In this document: piece after piece, positions 14,281-22,922 of the stretch | Layout of the letters: every line of letters begins with the position of its first letter | Position numbering within the stretch: the stretch's first letter is position 1 | Assembly (NCBI GenBank): GCA_038520475.1 | Contig: JBCBLF010000045.1 | Location: forward strand, 1 to 25,080 | Direction: 5' to 3' | Origin: JBCCWF01 sp038520475 | GTDB lineage: Bacteria; Cyanobacteriota; Cyanobacteriia; CAKZMO01 | Length of the DNA: 25,080 nt | Translations under genes and position numbers: made by a program | The notes under the pieces: generated by a model | Databases searched by the model: none | What the model saw: the letters and a program-made list of their open reading frames with translations, nothing else | Told to the model about the DNA's origin: nothing

Positions 14281-15786
14281 TCATTCGCGATCTTTGAATC
14301 GGTGCTTCGCTGTTTCAAACGCTTCTTTCATAACGGATTGAATGCGTTTAGGATCTGGCTTTTTGCCCCCCATTAAATCGCCAAAATAGACACAGGCTCC
14401 TTCACCCAGTGCCCACGTGTAAGCAGCAGCCCAGGATGCTGCAATAACGCTGCCCAAGCCAGGAATAAATTTGATCAACTCTCGTCCAACAGCCTGAGCC
14501 ATAAAGCCTCCCGCGATCGCACTCGCAACTCCTCCCGCCTGAGAAGGAGACAACGTTTGTCCGTAGAGATTCCCCAAAACCCCGATCATGGAAACTTGCA
14601 GTGCCGTGAGAACAGGCATCGTCGCAAACGGGAGCGGAACTGCGGCTAAGGTCGCTGCCATTGTCGAGAAGGTTGCAATGTAGCGTCGTCCCACATCTCT
14701 ATACAATGTCCCCAATTGTTGAGAAGCTTCGGTTTGCTCATCTAAGAGGCGGTAGATAGCATTGCTTTCTGCTTCAGGGAGTTGATTAGCGATCGCATCT
14801 CGTAGCGCATCCAGCCTGTAAAATACGGGATCAAACCCATCGTCTTCAAGCGTGAAATCAATCATCACAGCAGCATCACAGATGTTCTCGAAGCCGCGTT
14901 TAATTTCATCAGAAGGACGTTGAATCGACTCTAACTCATGCAGATTGGCTGGATGATTATCGAGATCGGTGGGATACAGCTCATGAAGACAGGTAATGGC
15001 AAGCACACATGGAATCGTCGGATGCTGCTGACGAAGTTGCTGGATGATCTGTCGCAACGTGTCACTCGCAAAATCATTGATCTTAATCGTGAGAATGAAA
15101 ATACGAGCACGATGGGTCTCTTGAGCAAGATCGTTCAGTAACTCATCTACGATAGTCTGAGTGTTTTGGGTAATGTCGCCCAGCCCAACAGTGTCGGTAA
15201 AGATGAGCAGTGGCAGATCTTCAGACGGATATGCGTATCGCTGAGTATGTTGCGTATGAGGCCGAAATCCCTGGCCCACAATATCAGCCGAAACTCCTGT
15301 GATCCCTCGAATGATAGAACTTTTCCCAGACTGGGGTTTTCCAATCAGAATCACTTCAGTCGTGGGTAATTTGGTGCGAACAACTTCGAGAATGTTAGCA
15401 ACCTCTGCATCGCTAACACGAAACCATTGCGTAACAGACTGCAATGGTTGCCGCTCCCAGAGGTTAGAGGTCGCGGTGTTCCAAACTGTCGATGCAGCAT
15501 TCGAAATGGATGAAAGCCTAGACTTGAATTTATCTGAGCTGGTTGATTCTGAGCTAGTTGATTCTGAGCCCGATGCCGAATCGGATAATGCTCCTGTTAT
15601 TGAATCCTCTACCTCTTCAAAGCGAGTCGATTGAGTTGAATTTGATTGAGATATTGATTGAGACGAATCTGATTGAGATGCCGTTTCTTCAGATGATTCA
15701 GGATCCGGGATCGATGGATCAGCATTCACATATGAATGGTGTTGAGGCGTCTGAAAGTCACGATCCGCATTGATAGGCTCAGGCAT
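14281..15786 (-). CDS. P-loop GTPase (Era/dynamin-like) with DUF697-like hydrophobic C-terminus
   Basis: From ATG at 15786 the protein has 501 residues (MPEPINADRD). In-frame ATGs at 15828 and 15969 would add 14 or 61 residues that look unconserved, and none has a clear ribosome-binding site. Residues about 25-105 are Ser/Gln/Glu-rich and probably disordered. The G domain has P-loop GKPQSGKS (149-156), DTVG switch II (198-201), and TCLHE at 265-269 where classical GTPases have NKxD. The C-terminal third has hydrophobic segments (TMAATLAAVPLPFATMPVLT; LIKFIPGLGSVIAASWAAAY) of the YcjF/DUF697 type, suggesting membrane association. It converges with the RTX gene, 90 bases away. The function is unknown; such proteins are often tied to stress or membrane remodelling. 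Confidence 0.82.
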   Translation of the reverse strand: MPEPINADRDFQTPQHHSYVNADPSIPDPESSEETASQSDSSQSISQSNSTQSTRFEEVEDSITGALSDSASGSESTSSESTSSDKFKSRLSSISNAASTVWNTATSNLWERQPLQSVTQWFRVSDAEVANILEVVRTKLPTTEVILIGKPQSGKSSIIRGITGVSADIVGQGFRPHTQHTQRYAYPSEDLPLLIFTDTVGLGDITQNTQTIVDELLNDLAQETHRARIFILTIKINDFASDTLRQIIQQLRQQHPTIPCVLAITCLHELYPTDLDNHPANLHELESIQRPSDEIKRGFENICDAAVMIDFTLEDDGFDPVFYRLDALRDAIANQLPEAESNAIYRLLDEQTEASQQLGTLYRDVGRRYIATFSTMAATLAAVPLPFATMPVLTALQVSMIGVLGNLYGQTLSPSQAGGVASAIAGGFMAQAVGRELIKFIPGLGSVIAASWAAAYTWALGEGACVYFGDLMGGKKPDPKRIQSVMKEAFETAKHRFKDRE

Positions 15787-16480
15787 AGGAGGACAATCTG
15801 GAGAATGTAGAAATGAGACCCAATTCATCGAACGACCTGTGTTTTTACGATACGTGCTTTTGCAACACATGGCTAATGCAGAAAACCGCACAGAAAACCG
15901 AATAGAGAGGACATTAAGACATGGGGTATCATCTAGTTCCTGGGCGTACAACCCAATGACTCGCCTCATGTCCTAGCCAAACTGACAACAGTGATAATCA
16001 GGCTCAATTTTCAAGTCGAGTGGAAGGTTACAATGCTCAACTTGAGGGCATTCTGGCGTTCATGAATGACACGACTCACATCAACAGCATTCTCACTGAA
16101 TCTCTAAAAACACCCTGTTTCGTTCAACAATGGTCGAATGGAGTGAACGGGAGCGTCTCTGAGAACGGGCAAAAGGAACTTCCTCGTTCCTACTCGCGTC
16201 CGTTAAGATACGCATCAAGTGTTAAGGGGTTGCAGATACTGTTTCTCGAGAATGGTTGCGCTAAGCGATTACAAAATCCAGGTCACGGGCAAGTTTCATG
16301 ACATTGGGTCTCAGCATCATTTTTTTGAATCGGTATTAAAGAGGGGCACGCATTCAACGATCGCCTCAGTGATTTTCATCTAACCATCGACCTCCAATTG
16401 GCTGATGTCATAGGGTCAGCGTCTACCACGTATTGCAAGGCTTATAGCTCTTATTGCTGTCTGCTGGACTCGAACCTCCT
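15787..16480. other. Divergent intergenic region before the polysaccharide genes
   Basis: About 690 bases between the divergent GTPase and BY-kinase genes, or 510 if the GTPase starts at 15969. The 93-codon + frame at 16020-16301 has no family features and no ribosome-binding site, so it is not called. No repeat or strong hairpin was seen. Confidence 0.4.
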
Positions 16481-18733
16481 ATGGAACCGAAAGAACATCG
16501 CGAAGACATTGATTTGTCGAAATATTGGGCTGTCCTCAAGCGCCGCTGGTTCCCAGCATCTGGTGTGTTTGCTCTAACGCTTCTTGCGGCCGCATTTCTC
16601 ACCGCGCTGACAGAGCCAATTTATAGGGCCAGTGCCAGACTGTTGATTGAAACTGATCGTAGCTCCACTCTGATAGGTCTCAGTAGTCAAGAGGATGCTG
16701 GAGAATTGGAGACTCTGAGTTCACAAAGTGAACCTTTGACGACCCAAGCAGAGATCATCAAATCACCCCCCGTTGCAGAGGCGACCGTTGAAGCCTTGGA
16801 TATTCGCAACGATGCCGGGAATCTGGTCTCACCCTGGTCGATCATCGGAGAACTCGTCGTGCGCCCTGTGGCAGGAGCAGACGTCCTACAAATTTCCTAT
16901 GAATCTCCAGACCCCGTTCTGGCCGCAGCGGTGGTAAATCAGATCATTGAGGACTATCAAGAAAAAAATATCGAGATGAATCGATCCGAGGCAGCGGCGG
17001 CTCGGGAATTTATCTTGGCTGAACTACCGAATACTGAACTCCTGCTGTTTGAAGCTGAAGCGGCACTGCGACAGTTTAAGGAAGAGAATGATATTTTGGT
17101 CCTCGAGGAAGAGGCAAGCGCCGCTGTCTCGACCTTGACGAGTTTAGACCAAAATATTACTGCAACGCGGTCTGACTTGGAGGATGTTACCGCTCAAGCA
17201 GCCGGCTTACGGAGTCGCGTTGGCATGAACTCCGAACAGGCGATCGCCATGAGTGCATTGAGCGAAGCTCCTGGAGTTCAAGAAGCACTACTCCAGCTCC
17301 AGGAAGTTGAGAGCCAGTTATCGACTGAACGAGCCCGCTATCGTCCAGGTCACCCCGCGATTGCTGAACTCGAACGCCAAGCGTCATCTCTAACAGCTCT
17401 GCTCAATGAACGGATTCAACAAGTTTTAGGGCAATCGCAGGCAGTCTCACCCGGAAATTTGCAGCTTGGCGACTTACAACAAGGGTTGATTTCAGATTTC
17501 GTCCGGCTTGAAATTCAACGCATTGGTCTGAGCCGGCGCTTAGGCGAATTATTAGCCGCAAAGGATTCATTGCAAGGGCGATCGCGCAGACTACCGAGCC
17601 TAGAAGAAAATCTCCGTCAGCGTGAGCGCCAGTTAGAAGCCGCTCAAACAACCTACGAAACGCTCCTGACGCAACTACAAGAAATTCAGGTTGCTGAAAA
17701 TCAAAACATCGGCAACTCGCAAGTGCTCTCTGCAGCCATCCCGCCTGGAAATCCCGTTTCCCCCAACAAAAAGCTCAATATGGCAGCAGGAGGCGTGGTT
17801 GGCGTGCTATTTGCCGTCGCTTCGGCATTTTTGCTTGATCTTGCCGATCGCTCCATCAAAACCATTAAAGATGCACGTCGAGCATTGGGATATCCGTTGT
17901 TGGGAATTATCCCAGCCTTTGATCGAAAGACCGACCAGCGAACAGCAGACGAAGTTCTCGAAGGCGAACCGCAAACACCCCATGTTGTCGTCATTGACAT
18001 GCCCCAGTCACCTATCAGCAGCGCCTTTCAAATGCTGCAAGCCAATTTGAACGTGCTCGGTAATGGGGGGCCGTTGCAAACGCTTGTGATTAGCAGCACG
18101 GTTGCTGGAGAAGGCAAATCTGAGGTGTCAGCCAATTTGGCGGCAGCAGCAGCCCAAGCAGGTCAACGGGTTCTTCTGATTGACGCTGATTTGCGAGATC
18201 CCTCTCAGCACCATTTCTGGAATCTGGCCAACATGGTGGGGTTAAGTAATGCACTGGTTGCACAAACCCCGCTCAAACAAGCCATCACTCCATTGTTACC
18301 AAACCTACACATCCTCACAGCAGGGGTCATTCCACCGAATACGATTGCGCTCCTTAGCTCTCAACGTATGGAGCAACTGCTGTTAGCGGCAAAAAATCGA
18401 TACGACCTCGTTATTTTAGACACGCCAGCCCTCGCGGGTGCGGCTGACGCGATCACGTTAGGCAAAGTAGCAGATGGGCTGTTGATGGTCGTGCGTCCTG
18501 GAAAGATTGATCGGGTGCAAGCCAAATATGCCAAGGAGCTGCTTGAGCAGGCTGATCAAACCGTTTTAGGGATGGTGGCCAATGGTGTGATTGTGAAAAA
18601 TGAGCCCGAAAGCTACTTCTACTTTCAAGGCAATTCATCGGAAACGTCAGCATCGCCAAACAATAACAGCACTGGACTTGCTGTTCGCTCAAGCTCAGCC
18701 CGAACTAATGGGTATCCCGCCAGTCACCGATGA
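16481..18733 (+). CDS. Wzc-type polysaccharide co-polymerase / BY-kinase (Wzz plus CpsD domains)
   Basis: From ATG at 16481 the protein has 750 residues; the frame extends to a TTG at 16454, less likely. The Wzz-type chain-length domain begins DIDLSKYWAVLKRRW and has a first membrane helix at about 23-45, a long periplasmic coiled-coil region (about 165-420) and a second helix at about 433-453. The cytoplasmic ATPase domain has Walker A GEGKS (543-547), Walker A' DADLRDP (568-574) and Walker B VILDTPA (644-650). Bacterial tyrosine kinases of this type control polymerisation and export of capsule or exopolysaccharide with an outer-membrane Wza channel. The C-terminal tail carries only three tyrosines (around ESYFYF, and NGYP), fewer than the usual Tyr cluster, so autophosphorylation may be limited. 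The Wza-like gene follows 216 bases downstream on the same strand. Confidence 0.93.
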   Translation: MEPKEHREDIDLSKYWAVLKRRWFPASGVFALTLLAAAFLTALTEPIYRASARLLIETDRSSTLIGLSSQEDAGELETLSSQSEPLTTQAEIIKSPPVAEATVEALDIRNDAGNLVSPWSIIGELVVRPVAGADVLQISYESPDPVLAAAVVNQIIEDYQEKNIEMNRSEAAAAREFILAELPNTELLLFEAEAALRQFKEENDILVLEEEASAAVSTLTSLDQNITATRSDLEDVTAQAAGLRSRVGMNSEQAIAMSALSEAPGVQEALLQLQEVESQLSTERARYRPGHPAIAELERQASSLTALLNERIQQVLGQSQAVSPGNLQLGDLQQGLISDFVRLEIQRIGLSRRLGELLAAKDSLQGRSRRLPSLEENLRQRERQLEAAQTTYETLLTQLQEIQVAENQNIGNSQVLSAAIPPGNPVSPNKKLNMAAGGVVGVLFAVASAFLLDLADRSIKTIKDARRALGYPLLGIIPAFDRKTDQRTADEVLEGEPQTPHVVVIDMPQSPISSAFQMLQANLNVLGNGGPLQTLVISSTVAGEGKSEVSANLAAAAAQAGQRVLLIDADLRDPSQHHFWNLANMVGLSNALVAQTPLKQAITPLLPNLHILTAGVIPPNTIALLSSQRMEQLLLAAKNRYDLVILDTPALAGAADAITLGKVADGLLMVVRPGKIDRVQAKYAKELLEQADQTVLGMVANGVIVKNEPESYFYFQGNSSETSASPNNNSTGLAVRSSSARTNGYPASHR

Positions 18734-18949
18734 AAGAGTGTAATAACAGGTGGGTTCACTGGGTGCATTCCATATCTCGACGCGCATACAGCGCTTTCCC
18801 ATTTCCCGAGGATCATTTCCCCAGATGGATACACTGACGACTTGATGTAGAGTCTGCCTGCTGGGTGCGCTCCACACGAATCAAATCAAGATTAATTCGA
18901 AGATTCAGTAGCTATCCATTTTGCTCATTGTTCAACGCACTGATTCGCC

Positions 18950-20065
18950 ATGGCAAATCTTTTTTCGATGTTTCGGTTGACTTTGGCTGCCTCTGTGCAG
19001 GCGATCGCCCCTTGTTTGCTCTCGCTGTCAGTAATGCCCATCGTATGGGGTGCGTTTTCAGCACCGGCCTTAGGGGTCTTACCCTTTGAAGAATTTTTAG
19101 AATCTCAAGAAGGTGGGGCAACTGGGGAAACTGGCAATCTTGATTCACGCTATGTTCTGGGTCCTGGCGATCAGATTAACATCGAGGTGTTTGGACACGA
19201 AGAATTCACCGGTTCCAAAGTCATTTTGCCGGATGGTACCTTCACTATGTCTCTGATTGGAGATGTTCAAGCGTCAGGACGAACGCTCAGCCAGCTCACC
19301 AATGATTTGTATAATCAGCTCAACCTCATTTTGGTTGATCCGGCTATAACCATTAGCCTATCGGCTTTACGACCTGTTGTAGTGACGATTGCAGGCGAGG
19401 TGCAGCGTCCAGGTCCAGTCCAACTTCGAGGGCTCACCAATGCAGATGCCGATAATGGTACGCCAGGAGCATCGCTAGACGGAATGCCAATGCTGAGTTC
19501 AGCTTTGGTGGAAGCGGGTGGGGTAACCAGCTACGCAGACATTCGAAAAGTACAGATCCGGCGATCGCTTCCGAATGGCGAAGTCACCACTGCCACGATT
19601 AATTTATGGGATGCCATTTGGTCAGAGAATACCCCAGAAGATCCCATTCTTCTGGCCGGAGATGCAGTCTTTGTTCCGCGTATCACAGAGGGCGATCCGC
19701 TCGATCGTCGATTGCTTGCCCGTTCTAGCTTGTCTCCTGACACCATTCAGGTCAGGGTGGTGGGTGAAGTCACCCAACCTGGAGAAATCCCTGTCTCCCC
19801 AGACAGCACCATTTCTAGCGCTGTTGCATCTGCAGGTGGCCCGACGACGGATGCGAGCCTTCGCCGTGTAGAACTTGTGCGCCTCAATGAAGATGGCATT
19901 ATCGAGCGACAGCGCGTTGATTTGAGAAATCTGATTGACGATTTTCAGGTTGAAGATGGCGATGTCGTGTTTGTTCCGAAACGACGTGCCTTTGCAGGGG
20001 TCGATATCTTTGCTCGGTTCCTCTCGCCCTTTAGTTCACTTGTTAACTTAATCAATCGGTTTTAG
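18950..20065 (+). CDS. Wza-like polysaccharide export protein (Poly_export plus two SLBB domains)
   Basis: The 371 residues begin with a hydrophobic N-terminal signal region (about 1-43, LSLSVMPIVWGAFSAPALG), consistent with export. The Poly_export domain spans about 65-140, beginning SRYVLGPGDQINIEVFG. Two SLBB-like domains follow: VVVTIAGEVQRPGPVQL (about 142 on) and IQVRVVGEVTQPGEIPV (about 265 on), each with an AGGxT-type element. Proteins of this family form the periplasmic/outer-membrane channel that takes polysaccharide handed over by the Wzc protein. The signal region has no clear lipobox. The preceding BY-kinase gene is the natural partner, and the pair probably forms one transcript ending at the hairpins near 20123-20243. 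No glycosyltransferase, Wzx or Wzy gene is in the window, so the synthesis genes lie elsewhere. Confidence 0.92.
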   Translation: MANLFSMFRLTLAASVQAIAPCLLSLSVMPIVWGAFSAPALGVLPFEEFLESQEGGATGETGNLDSRYVLGPGDQINIEVFGHEEFTGSKVILPDGTFTMSLIGDVQASGRTLSQLTNDLYNQLNLILVDPAITISLSALRPVVVTIAGEVQRPGPVQLRGLTNADADNGTPGASLDGMPMLSSALVEAGGVTSYADIRKVQIRRSLPNGEVTTATINLWDAIWSENTPEDPILLAGDAVFVPRITEGDPLDRRLLARSSLSPDTIQVRVVGEVTQPGEIPVSPDSTISSAVASAGGPTTDASLRRVELVRLNEDGIIERQRVDLRNLIDDFQVEDGDVVFVPKRRAFAGVDIFARFLSPFSSLVNLINRF

Positions 20066-20122
20066 GCTAGCTGAAAACGCTAATCGTCCTTTTTAGATAG
20101 CTACAGCCATTGGTTTTAGGAT

Positions 20123-20155
20123 ATTGTTTGGCGCGCAGAACGCACGCCAAACAAT
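20123..20155. terminator. Stem-loop after the Wza-like gene
   Basis: Arms 20123-20136 and 20142-20155 pair over 14 bases with one mismatch around a five-base loop, 58 bases after the stop. No T-run follows, so it may act together with the stronger hairpin at 20199-20243. Confidence 0.5.
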
Positions 20156-20198
20156 ACTGTCTCAACTAATACCAAATTCGGAGATGAGAACCAGATTT

Positions 20199-20243
20199 AA
20201 TTTTTGGTGAAACTCCCGCGTTGCGGGAGATTCACCAAAAATT
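20199..20243. terminator. Bidirectional terminator hairpin between convergent genes
   Basis: Arms 20199-20219 and 20223-20243 pair over 21 bases with one A-A mismatch and a GTT loop. The core is GC-rich (CTCCCGC/GCGGGAG) and the base carries runs of T and A, the usual form of a two-way rho-independent terminator. It lies between the Wza-like gene (+) and larC (-). Confidence 0.8.
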
Positions 20244-20299
20244 ATTTCGAGGTATTCCAAGCGAGATTTGATATGGGCCAGCCACGACTATACATTGGC

Positions 20300-21778
20300 T
20301 TAAGCTCCTGGCGATCGCTGCCAAGCCTGAATAGCGGCCCGGTGAATCGCTAACCACGGGAGGCGATGGTCACGTGCGAGGCGAGCGCAGTCTTCATATT
20401 CTGGATGCACGTTAATGATCGAACTATGGGGCGATCGCCGGGCGACCTTAACATGAACAATGCCGTAAGGCGTTTCCACCGGGTGGAGTTCTCGATGAAG
20501 AATGCTCCGCTGCTGTTCAGTGCGGCGAATACCTAAGGTTGTGGTTTCCTGAAACACCACTGCTTCACAGCGTTCGATATCAGTCGGCTTGCAGATGACG
20601 GTGAGCAAAATCCCTGGGCGGTTTTTCTTCATCCCCACAGCTTGCGTAAACACGTCGAGGGCCCCGGCTTGGAAGAGTGCCTCAAATACATAGCCAATGG
20701 CTTGAGGTGACAGATCGTCGAGTTGAGTTTCCAGCACAACAACTGATTCTTGCTCAACTAACGGAGATCCTTCTATTTCATCAGACGATTTCAATGAGGT
20801 CTCTGGCTCTCCCGTCGCAGATACCGGATGAGAATCTGACAGCGGGTGATAGTGATGGGCATGTTGTGATGATTGTTGTGACGATGGATACGAAACGTGT
20901 GAGTCAGATCCGAGCCAGAGCCGGAGCATGTTTGGCAAGGGCAATTCACGAGACCCTGCCCCTAAGCCCACCCGAAGCAACTTCATTGCTGGCGGTGGAC
21001 CAAACTGGCTAGCTAACGTCGTGGCGATCGCCGCACCTGTAGGAGTCACCAATTCTCGATTAATGCCATTGTGATAGATAGGCACCTGATGTAATTCAAA
21101 CAGTCGAAGGACGGCAGGAGCTGGAACCGGAAGCCTCCCATGGGCTGCACGAATCGTTCCTCCCCCAGTTGGCAATGCTGACCAACAAAACTGCGTAACA
21201 TTCAGATAATCAAACCCTAAGCACGTGCCCACAATATCGACGATGGCATCTGTAGCACCCACTTCATGAAAATGGACCTGTTCCGGCGATATGCCATGCA
21301 CCAAACCCTCTGCCTTTGCGAGATTTTGAAAGATGGCAAGGCTCCATTCCTCGACTCGCTTTGATAAGTTGGCGTCTCGAATCAGTGAAGTAATCTCTGG
21401 GAGATATCGATTTGATTGTGCTTCAGAATGATGATGATCTGAATGAGACAGTGCCTGCCCGTCATGATGTTCATGATTCAAATGATCTGAATCGGGACGA
21501 TCATTTGAATGGGTGGGGTGTTGGTGGTGATGTCCGTGATGAGTGTCAGACGTTTCGCTGTGATTGGCTTGCTGACTCAGGACATGAACATGAACCTTCT
21601 TGGCCGCCTGACCATTCCGCTGGACGGTTTCTGATGAAAGCCGATACTCATGATCAATGCCCAACTTTTGTAGCTCTTGATTGATGTAGTCAAGCGGAAC
21701 ACCTGCATCAACCAAAGCCCCTAGGCACATATCGCCAGAAATTCCGGTTGGGCAATCAACATAGGCAACAGAGAACAT
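20300..21778 (-). CDS. larC: LarC, nickel-pincer cofactor biosynthesis protein (DUF111 family)
   Basis: LarC inserts nickel into the pyridinium bis-thiocarboxylate precursor of the nickel-pincer cofactor in a CTP-dependent reaction; the cofactor serves lactate racemase LarA and relatives. The start is set at ATG 21778, giving MFSVAYVDCPTGISGDM; the frame runs upstream to a TTG, but the family begins at this motif. GISGDMCLGAL is at residues 12-22, with VHFHEVGATDAIVDIVG and the C-terminal LDDLSPQAIGYV segment also present. Two low-complexity inserts are unusual. Residues 73-117 contain 16 His with Asp and Ser, and a second His/Ser-rich stretch lies in the middle. These probably bind nickel. 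LarB, LarE and LarA are not in the window. It is divergent from the gene at 21961. Confidence 0.93.
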   Translation of the reverse strand: MFSVAYVDCPTGISGDMCLGALVDAGVPLDYINQELQKLGIDHEYRLSSETVQRNGQAAKKVHVHVLSQQANHSETSDTHHGHHHQHPTHSNDRPDSDHLNHEHHDGQALSHSDHHHSEAQSNRYLPEITSLIRDANLSKRVEEWSLAIFQNLAKAEGLVHGISPEQVHFHEVGATDAIVDIVGTCLGFDYLNVTQFCWSALPTGGGTIRAAHGRLPVPAPAVLRLFELHQVPIYHNGINRELVTPTGAAIATTLASQFGPPPAMKLLRVGLGAGSRELPLPNMLRLWLGSDSHVSYPSSQQSSQHAHHYHPLSDSHPVSATGEPETSLKSSDEIEGSPLVEQESVVVLETQLDDLSPQAIGYVFEALFQAGALDVFTQAVGMKKNRPGILLTVICKPTDIERCEAVVFQETTTLGIRRTEQQRSILHRELHPVETPYGIVHVKVARRSPHSSIINVHPEYEDCARLARDHRLPWLAIHRAAIQAWQRSPGA

Positions 21779-21960
21779 GTGTTGTTTCTTATCAGGAGAA
21801 AGGGGGTTACTGAAGCTCAAGCATAGGATAGATCTAGAAGGCGCTTTGGCGTTCGGTTACGAGAATTGTGTTCTTGTCATCCCGTCATTATTGCCGGCAC
21901 CACCTTCATTAACTGCCGTCATACCTTTCTAGCAAGACGCTCTGGAACCAAGGATATCGC

Positions 21961-22629
21961 ATGGCCACACATTACAAAATTCACCCGGATAATCCTCAAA
22001 TTGACCGAATAGTGAAGTTAAGCGAAGCCCTACACAACGGGGCAGTCATGCTATACCCCACAGATACAGTCTATGCAATTGGATGTGACCTCAATGTTAA
22101 ATCGGCAGTGCAACGTGTTCGGCAAATTAAACAATTCTCGAATGATAAGCCCTTAACTTTTTTATGTTCATCACTCTCAACTATTTCTCAGTATGCCTAC
22201 GTCACCGACTCAGCCTATCGAGTCATTAAGCGACTGATTCCAGGTCCATTTACATTTTTATTACCGGCGACCAAGCTAGTTCCTCGTCTCGTGATGGCTC
22301 CCAAACGAAAAACGACGGGGATTCGGGTGCCCAACAATTCTATTTGTCTTGCTCTAATTGAAGCGATTGGCAATCCAATCATTTCAACGTCTGCAACAAC
22401 TCCGTTCACGCCAGATGATACTCGGGTGTCGCAGGCAGAATTGTTTGACCAATTTGAACGATTAGTTGATGTCATTATTGACGATGATCAACCTGTGGGT
22501 TACGAGTGTTCAACCATTATTGATCTACAACGTGACGTGCCTATCGTCGTTCGAAAAGGATTGGGATGGGATCAAGTCGCTGATTGGATGACCGTCGAGC
22601 CAATCGAGCCAGTTTTAGGACTGTCTTGA
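21961..22629 (+). CDS. Sua5/YciO/YrdC family protein (threonylcarbamoyl-AMP synthase-like)
   Basis: The family makes threonylcarbamoyl-AMP from threonine, bicarbonate and ATP for t6A37 tRNA modification, in the cytoplasm. The 222 residues contain LYPTDTVYAIGCDL (31-44), the K-x-x-x-x-K-P-L substrate-binding element (QFSNDKPLTFLC), LIPGPFTFLLPA and GIRVPN, in the expected order. The usual SAN near the active site reads STSATTP. It lacks the second domain of long Sua5. These features resemble the YciO branch, some members of which have weak or no t6A activity, so the role may differ from canonical TsaC. AAGGA seven bases upstream supports the ATG. The gene is divergent from larC. Confidence 0.88.
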   Translation: MATHYKIHPDNPQIDRIVKLSEALHNGAVMLYPTDTVYAIGCDLNVKSAVQRVRQIKQFSNDKPLTFLCSSLSTISQYAYVTDSAYRVIKRLIPGPFTFLLPATKLVPRLVMAPKRKTTGIRVPNNSICLALIEAIGNPIISTSATTPFTPDDTRVSQAELFDQFERLVDVIIDDDQPVGYECSTIIDLQRDVPIVVRKGLGWDQVADWMTVEPIEPVLGLS

Positions 22630-22922
22630 AATTGGTTACAGAATTTCTGAAACATTTTTTGGCTTTGAGGGCAATTCTACCCTTAGCAAATATTGCTCAA
22701 AGTCTGACTAGGCAACGACAGCATTGAGTATTTGAGACGTACCCATTCAAGCAAGCAGTCTATCGTTTGAAAAGCTACTTGCAAGAGTGACACATGCAAT
22801 GGGCTGAACGCGATCGAATTTTCTTACAGTCAAGATGTTGATTGGTGAGTTGAGACGATTCACACAGAAGCAATTCTGGGTCTTCAATTCACCGTCGTGC
22901 ATCACCACATAAGGGGCTAGCT
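22630..22922. promoter_or_regulatory. Upstream region of the HetZ-like gene
   Basis: These 293 bases have no coding frame and probably hold the promoter of the downstream regulator. An imperfect GAGGG...CCCTT pair lies near 22667-22684, but its spacing does not match a HetR-type inverted repeat. AAGGGG eight bases before the ATG at 22923 is a good ribosome-binding site. Confidence 0.35.

Noticed and set aside
16020..16301. 93-codon + frame before the BY-kinase gene
   Set aside because: No motif, no ribosome-binding site, and composition typical of a chance frame.
22667..22684. Possible HetR-binding inverted repeat upstream of the HetZ-like gene
   Set aside because: The GAGGG and CCCTT arms are too short and wrongly spaced compared with the known HetR target GAGGGGTCTAACCCCTC.
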